Of a stretch of DNA of 22,382 nucleotides, positions 10,937 to 17,063 are shown piece by piece. A program made the translations under genes and the position numbers. This DNA comes from an uncultured Steroidobacter sp. GTDB lineage: Bacteria > Pseudomonadota > Gammaproteobacteria > Steroidobacterales > Steroidobacteraceae. The notes beneath the pieces are model-generated. The model did no database searches and was not told the DNA's origin. It saw nothing but the letters and a program-made list of their open reading frames with translations. Positions within the stretch are counted from its first letter, which is position 1, and every line of letters starts with the position of its first letter. The DNA is taken from positions 1 through 22,382 of the forward strand of contig CALLKK010000033.1 of NCBI GenBank assembly GCA_938008435.1, given 5' to 3'.

Positions 10937-10965
10937 GATGTGGGTCAGGCGTCGGGAAATTCAAC
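10937..10965 (-). promoter_or_regulatory. Candidate sigma-32 (heat-shock) promoter of clpB
   Basis: On the minus strand, GTTGAA (10960-10965) is followed after 15 bases by CCCACATC (10937-10944), close to the heat-shock consensus CTTGAA / CCCCATNT. It lies about 65 bases before the clpB start, and clpB is a classic sigma-32 target. The -35 element ends exactly where array E begins. Called from sequence resemblance only. Confidence 0.45.
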
Positions 10966-11010
10966 TGGGCTCTGGGCGCTGGGCGCTGGGCATTGGGCTC
11001 TGGGTGCTGG
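10965..11010 (+). repeat. 7-bp-period array E (CTGGGCN flavour), longest in window
   Basis: Six complete heptamers in register, consensus CTGGGCN, plus a partial seventh. A degenerate two-unit inverted partner (rc TTGGGTC, TCGGGCG) is at about 11045-11058. The spacer between clpB and zip otherwise holds no gene. Confidence 0.9.
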
Positions 11011-11099
11011 TGAGAACATGGTGCGCCACGCGCCTCCAACCGGCGCCCGAGACCCAACGCGCGCAATGCGCGCTTCTGGCCAGCGAGAGCCCCACAAAC

Positions 11100-11882
11100 T
11101 CAATGAGCCAACGAATGACTCACCGCGATCACCGCGATGCCGAGCACGATGAACACGAGCTGCTTGGCGCCCGAAGCCGGATCGACGCGGCGGTGCAGTC
11201 CGGGGATGAGATCGGCGACGGCGATGTAGAGAAAGCTCGCGGCGGCGATCGTGATCGCATAGGGCAACAGGTTCTGGACGGGTTTGAGTGCGAAATAGGC
11301 CGCGATGCCGCCGATGACGGAGCTCACGCTCGTCAACAAGTTGAGCACGAAGGCGCGCGCACGGGACATGCCGCCGTTGAGCAGGATCGCGATGTCCCCG
11401 ACTTCCTGCGGAATCTCGTGCGCAATGACGGCGAGCGCGGTCACGATGCCGAGGTGCACGTCCGTCATGAAGGCCGCTGCGATCAGCACGCCGTCGAGCA
11501 CATTGTGAAACGAGTCGCCGATCAAGATCAGCGACGCGGTCGCCGCTTCGCGCTGATGATGATCGTGCGGCAAGTGCCCTTCGCACACGTCCTGATGGCA
11601 GTGGCGCCACAACACGAGCTTCTCGAGCACGAAGAAGATGAGCAGGCCGACGAGCAGCGCCATGCCGATGCGATGGGTGCTGTCCGCCCCGGCCGCCTCG
11701 ATCGCATGCGGCAACAGGCCGAGCAACGCTGCACCGAGCAATGCGCCCGTCGCGAAGCTCACGAGATGCGGCAGCACGCGCGAGCGCAAACGATCCGAAG
11801 CGACCAAGAACACCGATGCCGCGAGCGCGCTGAGCGCGCCGCCGAGCAACGTGAACGAAACGATCCAAACAAGAAGGGACAT
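11100..11882 (-). CDS. ZIP family divalent metal (zinc) transporter
   Basis: 260-residue inner-membrane protein with about eight hydrophobic helices. ZIP signatures: transmembrane helix 4 carries HNVLDG (the H-N-x-x-D metal site) and helix 5 carries HEIPQE. A cytoplasmic loop before helix 4 is His-rich (HCHQDVCEGHLPHDHHQ), typical of zinc-binding loops of this family. It probably imports zinc or another divalent metal into the cytoplasm, by family; the metal is not shown by the sequence. Start at 11882; a 7-bp-period array begins at the base beside it and no Shine-Dalgarno site is visible. It sits between pgeF and clpB, which are usually adjacent, so it looks like a later insertion in that cluster. 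Confidence 0.92.
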   Translation of the reverse strand: MSLLVWIVSFTLLGGALSALAASVFLVASDRLRSRVLPHLVSFATGALLGAALLGLLPHAIEAAGADSTHRIGMALLVGLLIFFVLEKLVLWRHCHQDVCEGHLPHDHHQREAATASLILIGDSFHNVLDGVLIAAAFMTDVHLGIVTALAVIAHEIPQEVGDIAILLNGGMSRARAFVLNLLTSVSSVIGGIAAYFALKPVQNLLPYAITIAAASFLYIAVADLIPGLHRRVDPASGAKQLVFIVLGIAVIAVSHSLAH

Positions 11883-11914
11883 GCTATGGGCTACCGGCGA
11901 CGGGCGGCGGCCCG
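11883..11914 (+). repeat. 7-bp-period array F
   Basis: Units GGGCTAC, CGGCGAC and GGGCGGC (11888-11908) with ragged ends, directly abutting the zip start codon. No clear inverted partner lies in the spacer to pgeF. Confidence 0.65.
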
Positions 11915-11987
11915 AAGCCTCTTGACCAGGTGCGAATTACTGTTGTTGATCCAGCGTAACACGCGCGAGCGATTCGAGCCGCCTTGC

Positions 11988-12716
11988 TCATGATTCCAGC
12001 CAAACAAAGGTGCCCATGCGGCCGGTCTTGCCGTCGCGCCGATACGAAAAGAAGCGATCCGCATCGGCGAAACAGCTGAAACCGCCGCCGTACACACGCG
12101 TCACGCCCAGTCGCGCGAGCTCGACGCGCGCCAGCGCATACAGGTCCGCTTGCCAGCGGCCGCGGTCGTTGCGCACGAAGCCTTCCGCATTCTTCGGGTC
12201 GCGCGCCACGAACTGTGCGTACACCTCCTCGCCCACCTCGAATGCGCTCTGCTCGATAGCCGGACCGAGCCACGCCATGAGCGCTTGCGGCAGCCGCTCG
12301 AGCGCGGCGACTGTCACTTCCAGGACTCCGCCGACCAAGCCGCGCCAGCCTGCATGCACCGCCGCCACGCACGTGCCCGCCTCGTCGCACAAGAGCACGG
12401 GTAAACAATCTGCCGTGAGCACGACGCAGACATCGCCCGGCGCACGCGACAACACGGCGTCCGCCGTCGGCGGCTCCGCGTACGCGCCCGCGTCCACGAC
12501 GCGCGTACCGTGCACTTGGTTGAGCCAGGTCGGCTCGGCAGGCAGTCCGAGCGCCTCGCGCACCCGCCGGCGATTTTCCGCCACCGCATGCGGATCGTCG
12601 CCGACATGCGCGCCGAGATTGAGCTCGGCGTAGGGACCGACGCTCACCCCGCCCGTGCGCGTCGTTACCGCCGCGCGGACGTTCGCAGGCGCCGGCCACT
12701 CGGGAAAGATGAACAT
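11988..12716 (-). CDS. pgeF: Peptidoglycan editing factor PgeF (YfiH, multicopper-oxidase-fold)
   Basis: 242 residues. The YfiH/PgeF family (CNF1/YfiH fold, formerly called polyphenol oxidase or laccase domain) removes wrongly incorporated amino acids from peptidoglycan precursors; purine nucleoside phosphorylase/deaminase activities are also reported for relatives. The metal and catalytic residues are visible: QVHG (His69), TADCLPV (Cys104) and HAGWRG (His121). The length is normal and no signal peptide is present. Start at 12716 is nine bases after the rluD stop, so rluD and pgeF are almost certainly co-transcribed, the usual arrangement in this class. The end of rluD and the leader of pgeF carry two heptamer units instead of a clear ribosome site. 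Confidence 0.93.
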   Translation of the reverse strand: MFIFPEWPAPANVRAAVTTRTGGVSVGPYAELNLGAHVGDDPHAVAENRRRVREALGLPAEPTWLNQVHGTRVVDAGAYAEPPTADAVLSRAPGDVCVVLTADCLPVLLCDEAGTCVAAVHAGWRGLVGGVLEVTVAALERLPQALMAWLGPAIEQSAFEVGEEVYAQFVARDPKNAEGFVRNDRGRWQADLYALARVELARLGVTRVYGGGFSCFADADRFFSYRRDGKTGRMGTFVWLES

Positions 12717-12722
12717 GGCAAC

Positions 12723-12736
12723 AGGCTATCGGCTAC
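12723..12736 (+). repeat. Two heptamer units inside the rluD stop region (array G)
   Basis: AGGCTAT and CGGCTAC, in register. The rluD stop (TAG on the minus strand, bases 12726-12728) is part of the first unit, and the pgeF start is only 6 bases away. The array is short, so it is called mainly because of the pattern elsewhere. Confidence 0.45.
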
Positions 12737-13703
12737 GAGCCGCCGGCGAGGCTGGTCTCGCGTCCTCGGCAAGCACGTCGAGCAATCGCTGCATATCGGC
12801 CGGCAGCGGCGCGACGCGCTCGACGATCTCGCCGGTCTTGGGATGCTCGAAGGCAAGCCGCGCGGCGTGCAACGCTTGCCGCTTGAACGCTCGCAGCGCG
12901 TCAACCAGCGCGGGCGTCGCGCCCTTCGGCAGCAGCAGACGACCGCCATATACGCGATCGCCCACCAAGGGATACTGGATGTGCGCCATGTGGACGCGGA
13001 TTTGATGCGTGCGCCCCGTTTCGAGCTTGCAGCGCACGTGCGTATGCCCGCGAAAGCGCTTGATCACGCGATAGTGCGTCACGGCCTCGCGACCGTCTTC
13101 GCGAATCGCCATGCGCACCCGGTCGATGGGGTGACGGCCGATCGGGGCATCCACCGTGCCGCCGCCGGTCATCACGCCAACGCAGACCGCCTCGTACTCG
13201 CGCTCGACCTCGCGTGCCTCGATCGCACGCACGAGCGCGGTATGCGACTCGACGGTGCGCGCGACCACCATGAGCCCGCTCGTGTCCTTGTCGAGCCGAT
13301 GCACGATGCCCGCACGCGGCACTTCGGCGAGCTTGGGGTCGAAATGCAGCAACGCGTTCTGCAGCGTCCCCGCCGGATTGCCGGCGCCCGGATGCACGAC
13401 CAGCCCCGCCGGTTTGTTGATCACGAGCACGTGTTCGTCTTCGTACGCGATGTCGAGCTCGATGGCCTCAGGCTCCACGGCATCGTCCGCGGGCAGCTCG
13501 GCCTCGATGTCGACATGCTCGCCGCCCAACACCTTGTCCTTGGGGCGCATCGACATGCCATCCACACGGACTTGGCCGGCCTCGATCCACTCCTTGATCC
13601 GCGTCCGCGAATAGTCCGGCAAGAGCCCGGAAAGCGCCTGATCCAAGCGCTGCCCGGCCGCTTCCGGCGGGATGATCAGGCGATGTCGGACGGATGAGGC
13701 CAT
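12726..13703 (-). CDS. rluD: 23S rRNA pseudouridine synthase RluD
   Basis: Makes pseudouridines in helix 69 of 23S rRNA; 325 residues, normal length. The N-terminal S4 RNA-binding domain (about 17-75) contains the RIKEWIEAGQVRVDG stretch. The catalytic domain carries the family motif HRLDKDTSG (135-143; Asp138 is the expected catalytic Asp) and the downstream GRTHQIRVH motif. Start at 13703 is divergent from bamD, 112 bp away, as in many gammaproteobacteria. The last codons (AARSR) are written by sequence resembling the heptamer arrays, so the extreme C-terminus may be array-derived. The RluC/RluA paralogues are less likely, given the pgeF/clpB/bamD context. Confidence 0.95.
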   Translation of the reverse strand: MASSVRHRLIIPPEAAGQRLDQALSGLLPDYSRTRIKEWIEAGQVRVDGMSMRPKDKVLGGEHVDIEAELPADDAVEPEAIELDIAYEDEHVLVINKPAGLVVHPGAGNPAGTLQNALLHFDPKLAEVPRAGIVHRLDKDTSGLMVVARTVESHTALVRAIEAREVEREYEAVCVGVMTGGGTVDAPIGRHPIDRVRMAIREDGREAVTHYRVIKRFRGHTHVRCKLETGRTHQIRVHMAHIQYPLVGDRVYGGRLLLPKGATPALVDALRAFKRQALHAARLAFEHPKTGEIVERVAPLPADMQRLLDVLAEDARPASPAARSR

Positions 13704-13764
13704 CGGGAACTTCCGGGGCGGGCAAGAAACGAAGGCTTGGCTGGGGCAGGCCCCAGCGCTCGGC

Positions 13765-13770
13765 TATACT
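13765..13770 (+). promoter_or_regulatory. Candidate -10 box of bamD
   Basis: TATACT lies 45 bases before the bamD start. The 17-bp-spaced -35 position (TGGGGC) is poor. A small palindrome (CTGGGGC at 13741-13747 with GCCCCAG at 13750-13756) overlaps that position and could be an operator or chance. Confidence 0.4.
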
Positions 13771-13815
13771 CGCCGGCCAAATGTGACAAGACACGGGCTG
13801 TCGAAGAATTTTCGC

Positions 13816-14592
13816 ATGCGAATCATCGTTTTGACCATGGCGACGCTGCTGCTCGCCCTTGCCGGGTGCAGCAACAAACCCAAAGAGCAGCTCGGCAACG
13901 CGGATCTGCTCTACGAACGCGCCAAGCGTGCGCTCGACAACGGCAATTACCGCGACGCCACCCTCTACTACGAGCAGCTCGAAGCCCGTTTCCCGTTCAC
14001 GAATGCGGCGCGGCAGGGACAGCTCGATCTGATGTACGCCTACTACAAGAACAAGGAACCCGAGGCGGCCATCGACCAGGCGGATCAGTTCATTCGCGAG
14101 AATCCAGCACACCCGCGCGTCGACTACGCCTACTACATCAAGGGCCTCGTGCACTTCGAGCGCAACCCGAACTTCCTCGAGCGCTGGTTCAACGCCGATC
14201 TGTCGCAGCGACCGCCGGCCGATGCGTTGAGCTCGTTTCAGTCGTTCCAAACGCTCATTCAACGCTTTCCCAACAGCGAATACGCCGAAGACGCGCGCCA
14301 GCGCATGATCTTCCTGCGCAATCGCCTCGCCGCGTACGAGGTGTACGTGGCCGAGTACTACCTCTCCCGCGGCGCGTACGTCGGTGCGCTCAACCGCGCC
14401 CGCTACGCCGTCGAGCACTACGACGGCGCCCCGCAAATCCGCCGCGCGCTCGAAATCATGATCGAAGCCTATCGACTGCTCGACATGCCGCAGCTCGCCG
14501 CCGACACGGAAGCCATCCTGCGCGAGAACTTCGGCGACGTGACGCAGCAGCAGGTGGCGGAAGAGAAGAAGAGGTGGTGGAAATTCTGGTGA
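13816..14592 (+). CDS. bamD: Outer membrane assembly lipoprotein BamD
   Basis: Essential lipoprotein of the BAM complex that inserts beta-barrel proteins into the outer membrane; 258 residues from the ATG at 13816. This start gives a lipoprotein signal with the lipobox LAGC (Cys18 acylated); the frame extends upstream, but an earlier start would bury the signal. The mature part is a chain of TPR-like helical hairpins, visible as YERAKRALDNGNYRDATLYYEQLEARFP, the YYKNKEPEAAIDQADQFIRENP repeat, and a later YVAEYYLSRGAYVGALNRA repeat. It ends in a basic aromatic KKRWWKFW. It is divergent from rluD. Its stop codon lies within an 11-bp hairpin. Confidence 0.96.
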   Translation: MRIIVLTMATLLLALAGCSNKPKEQLGNADLLYERAKRALDNGNYRDATLYYEQLEARFPFTNAARQGQLDLMYAYYKNKEPEAAIDQADQFIRENPAHPRVDYAYYIKGLVHFERNPNFLERWFNADLSQRPPADALSSFQSFQTLIQRFPNSEYAEDARQRMIFLRNRLAAYEVYVAEYYLSRGAYVGALNRARYAVEHYDGAPQIRRALEIMIEAYRLLDMPQLAADTEAILRENFGDVTQQQVAEEKKRWWKFW

Positions 14593-14610
14593 CCGCGGAG
14601 CGGTCACCAG
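14586..14610 (+). terminator. Hairpin overlapping the bamD stop
   Basis: A perfect 11-bp stem (CTGGTGACCGC 14586-14596 with GCGGTCACCAG 14600-14610) has a 3-base loop. It contains the bamD stop codon and is followed at once by array H rather than a T-run, so it may be a 3' stabiliser rather than an intrinsic terminator. Confidence 0.55.
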
Positions 14611-14642
14611 AGGCTACGGGCTACGGGCTAGAGGCGACGGCC
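14611..14642 (+). repeat. 7-bp-period array H
   Basis: Units AGGCTAC, GGGCTAC, GGGCTAG and AGGCGAC (14611-14638) plus a partial. This is the left arm of a convergent pair with 15163-15193 that encloses the four-helix-bundle gene. The stop codon of that gene (TAG, bases 14628-14630) lies inside the third unit. Confidence 0.85.
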
Positions 14643-15014
14643 AGCGAGAGTTCGTGCTGGCTTAGCGCGAATTGCGTTCATTAGTGCCCACAGCATCTTT
14701 GCGAGCTTCGATACGCCATCAATGCAGCCCCGCGCGCTCTTGGCCTCGATGTATCCAAGGCGCGTAGCAAGCGAGATTTGATACTGAAGCTCCTTCGCGG
14801 AGGCGTATGCGATCGCAAGCTGACGCAGGTAGTCCGCTTCGGAGGGTCGAGCGCACGCTTCCACGATATTGGCCGCGACGGACACCGCGGCACGCCTCAT
14901 CTGTGCGGCGAGCCCGAAGCGCTCTTCTTCGGGGAATTTTCGCGTAACTGCATAGATGCGCAACGCGAGCCAGTCAGCTAAGGCGAAGGCCTTAAGTTTT
15001 CGATGGTCTCTCAT
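14628..15014 (-). CDS. Four-helix-bundle protein (23S rRNA intervening-sequence protein family), copy 1
   Basis: 128 residues from ATG 15014; a GTG three bases upstream is also possible, but ATG is better spaced. The family (S23/IVS protein, TIGR02436-type, related to the diversity-generating-retroelement accessory Avd) is shown by the order MRDHRKLKAF, RFGLAAQMRRAAVSVAANIVE (about 33-53) and a YLRQLAIAYASAKELQYQISLA helix, all helical and basic. A perfect AAGGAGG site precedes it, on the loop of a small hairpin (15017-15034). Function is unknown for stand-alone members; nucleic-acid binding is suspected. It is a single gene between convergent heptamer arrays, and opposite in direction to bamD. 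No reverse transcriptase or rRNA gene is nearby. Confidence 0.88.
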   Translation of the reverse strand: MRDHRKLKAFALADWLALRIYAVTRKFPEEERFGLAAQMRRAAVSVAANIVEACARPSEADYLRQLAIAYASAKELQYQISLATRLGYIEAKSARGCIDGVSKLAKMLWALMNAIRAKPARTLAGRRL

Positions 15015-15016
15015 CA

Positions 15017-15034
15017 CAGCTCCTCCTTGAGCTG
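15017..15034 (-). promoter_or_regulatory. Hairpin displaying the Shine-Dalgarno site of the four-helix gene
   Basis: On the minus strand CAGCTC pairs with GAGCTG around a loop AAGGAG, so the ribosome site sits in the loop just before the start codon. A second 7-bp hairpin (GCGGTGT 15045-15051 with ACACCGC 15057-15063) lies just upstream. Seen in sequence; any control role is inference. Confidence 0.45.
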
Positions 15035-15162
15035 GTCTTAATACGCGGTGTACCCGACACCGCTCTTACCCTAGCCACTTAAGTTGCTGCCGGCAGCCAG
15101 GCAAGCCCCCGACGCGACATTTTCATTCCTACGCCTCGATGCGAGTCGTCTTGCCGTCGGCT

Positions 15163-15193
15163 GCAGCCTGTAGCCTGTCGCCCGTAGCCCGTG
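15163..15193 (-). repeat. 7-bp-period array I
   Basis: Units GCAGCCT, GTAGCCT, GTCGCCC and GTAGCCC (15163-15190). This is the right arm closing the copy-1 four-helix gene. Its reverse complement shares the 18-mer ACGGGCTACGGGCGACAG with array J on the far side of nadE. Confidence 0.88.
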
Positions 15194-15204
15194 GTCCACG
15201 ATCG

Positions 15205-16836
15205 TCATCGCGCCCTATACCCCGAGGTGATCGGATACCGCCAATCGCGACCGAACGCACGGGCGCTGATTCGAACACCGGGCGGTGCTTGGCGGCGCTT
15301 GTATTCGTTGCGTTTGACCATCTCGAGCACGCGGCCGACGGTTTCGCGATCGAAGCCGCGGGCGGCGATTTCGTCGACCGAGAGATCCTCCTCGATGAAG
15401 AGCTCGAGGATGGGATCGAGCACTTCGTAAGGCGGCAGCGAATCGGAGTCTTTTTGATCCGGGCGCAGCTCCGCCGAAGGCGGCCGTTCGAGAACACGCT
15501 CTGGAATGACTGGAGAGATCGAGTTGCGATAGCGAGCCAAGCGATAGACCAGCAACTTGCTGCAATCCTTGATCGGGGCGAAGCCGCCGGCCATGTCGCC
15601 GTACAACGTCGCGTAACCGACCGCCATCTCGCTCTTGTTGCCGGTGGTGAGCACCATGCGGCCGGTCTTGTTCGAGATCGCCATCAACAGCAAGCCGCGA
15701 CAACGCGATTGAATGTTCTCTTCGGTCGTGTCCGGCTCGCGCCCGGCGAAGATGTCCTTGAGCGCCGTAAGAGCGGCATCGAACATCCCTTCGATCGGTA
15801 TCACATCGTGGCGCACGCCGAGCGTCTGGGCTTCTGCCGCGGCGTCTTCGAGGCTCATCGTCGAGGTGTACCGCGACGGCATCATCACCGACTGCACGCG
15901 CTCGGCGCCGAGCGCATCGACGGCGATCGCGAGCGTCAGCGCCGAATCGATGCCGCCCGACAATCCGAGCACCACGCCCGGAAAACGGTGCTTGCGCACG
16001 TAGTCGCGCACACCGAGCACGAGCGCGTCGTACACGCTCGCCTCTTGCGACTGCGGCGGCACGATGTCGCCCGCGCGCGGCACCGCTTGTCCGTCGATCA
16101 AGTCGATGTCGACGGCAAACAGTGCTTCCTTGAAGTGCGCCGCACGCTGTACGACTTCGCCGGCCGCATTCATCACGAACGAGCCGCCATCGAACACGAG
16201 CTCGTCCTGGCCCCCGATCATGTTCAGATAGACGACGGGCAGCCCCACGTCTTGCACCCGCGCGCGCACGACCGCTTCGCGCCGCGCCTGATAGTTCAGC
16301 GAGTACGGCGAGCCATTGATGACGAGGAGCAGTTGCGCACCGGCCGCTTTCGCCGCGCGCGCAGGATTCGGCTCCCAGATGTCTTCGCAGATCAGGAGCG
16401 CGGCGCGGATGCCGTTGAGCTCGACGAGACAGGTGTCGCGGCCATGCTTGAAGTAGCGCTTCTCGTCGAAGACAGCGTAGTTGGGCAGCTCCTGCTTGCG
16501 ATAGTTGGCGACCGACGCGCCATCGCGCAGCAGCACCGCGGAGTTGAAGATGCCTTCGGGCGTGTATTCGGGATAGCCCACGACGAGACCGATGCCCTGC
16601 GCTTCCGTCCGCACACGATCGAGCGCGGTTGCCACCTGCCGACGCAAACCGTTGTGGAACAGCAGATCCTCAGGGGGATACCCGCACAGCGTCAGCTCGG
16701 GAAAGAGCACGACATCGGCCCGCAGTCGGTCGCGCGCTTCGATCGCGGTCTCGAGCACGCGCTGAGTGTTACCGGTCACGTCGCCGACGAAGAGGTTCAG
16801 TTGCGCGAGCGCGAGGCGAAGGGTCGGAGCGGACAT
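15205..16836 (-). CDS. nadE: Glutamine-dependent NAD+ synthetase
   Basis: Last step of NAD+ synthesis: amidates nicotinate adenine dinucleotide with glutamine-derived ammonia. 543 residues with two domains. An N-terminal nitrilase-type glutaminase (1-about 260) has the triad Glu47 (FPELTLCGYPP), Lys114 (RKQELPNY) and Cys150 (LLICEDIWE). A C-terminal ATP-pyrophosphatase synthetase (about 270-543) has the P-loop GLSGGIDSAL (291-300). The Met at 16836 starts directly at the first nitrilase strand (TLRLALAQLN). A good -10 box (TATAAT) lies upstream. It is transcribed towards the four-helix gene and follows sucD, from which it is separated by a terminator and arrays. Confidence 0.97.
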   Translation of the reverse strand: MSAPTLRLALAQLNLFVGDVTGNTQRVLETAIEARDRLRADVVLFPELTLCGYPPEDLLFHNGLRRQVATALDRVRTEAQGIGLVVGYPEYTPEGIFNSAVLLRDGASVANYRKQELPNYAVFDEKRYFKHGRDTCLVELNGIRAALLICEDIWEPNPARAAKAAGAQLLLVINGSPYSLNYQARREAVVRARVQDVGLPVVYLNMIGGQDELVFDGGSFVMNAAGEVVQRAAHFKEALFAVDIDLIDGQAVPRAGDIVPPQSQEASVYDALVLGVRDYVRKHRFPGVVLGLSGGIDSALTLAIAVDALGAERVQSVMMPSRYTSTMSLEDAAAEAQTLGVRHDVIPIEGMFDAALTALKDIFAGREPDTTEENIQSRCRGLLLMAISNKTGRMVLTTGNKSEMAVGYATLYGDMAGGFAPIKDCSKLLVYRLARYRNSISPVIPERVLERPPSAELRPDQKDSDSLPPYEVLDPILELFIEEDLSVDEIAARGFDRETVGRVLEMVKRNEYKRRQAPPGVRISARAFGRDWRYPITSGYRAR

Positions 16837-16867
16837 GGGGATGGGAGCGCAGCCGAAAGGATGGGGG

Positions 16868-16873
16868 ATTATA
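16868..16873 (-). promoter_or_regulatory. Candidate -10 box of nadE
   Basis: A perfect TATAAT on the minus strand, 31 bases before the nadE start codon. The -35 position (CGCGTT, 17 bases further) is weak. This fits nadE having its own promoter after the sucD terminator. Confidence 0.55.
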
Positions 16874-16907
16874 AGTGCCCCGGAGGCCGGAACGCGCCGA
16901 TCGTAAA

Positions 16908-16942
16908 CGGTTACGGGTTACGGGCTACGGGCGACAGACTAC
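16908..16942 (+). repeat. 7-bp-period array J
   Basis: Five units in register (CGGTTAC, GGGTTAC, GGGCTAC, GGGCGAC, AGACTAC). It is the left arm of a convergent pair with array K, about 80 bp apart, and lies just upstream of the nadE promoter. Confidence 0.88.
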
Positions 16943-16989
16943 ACCTACGAGCGCGAACATGTCCGAGACCCTCCCAGCCGCGGGGCCCG

Positions 16990-17025
16990 AAAAACAGAAA
17001 GGCGGAGCGCAGTGCACGCTCCGCC
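16990..17025 (-). terminator. Intrinsic terminator of the sucCD transcript
   Basis: On the minus strand a 9-bp GC-rich stem (bases 17017-17025 with 17001-17009) is followed by the T-rich run TTTCTGTTTTT (17000 down to 16990). It stands about 40 bases after the sucD stop and is the only hairpin in the window with a proper T-tract. Array K overlaps its outer arm. Confidence 0.85.
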
Positions 17026-17041
17026 TACAGCCTACGGTCTA
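17021..17041 (-). repeat. 7-bp-period array K
   Basis: Units CCGCCTA, CAGCCTA and CGGTCTA; right arm facing array J. The first unit doubles as part of the terminator stem. Confidence 0.75.
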
Positions 17042-17063
17042 AGCCGAGCCGCGTGCGGCGCGG

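Noticed and set aside
10938..11060. Short frames through array E with Pro/Ala/Gln-rich repeats
   Set aside because: The translation simply reflects the 7-bp period read in three frames; no start site or conserved domain.
13672..13815. Upstream extension of bamD
   Set aside because: It would place the lipoprotein signal internally and run into rluD; the lipobox fixes the start at 13816.
14611..15193. Four-helix gene as part of a diversity-generating retroelement or an rRNA intervening sequence
   Set aside because: No reverse transcriptase, template/variable repeats or 23S rRNA sequence is present nearby.
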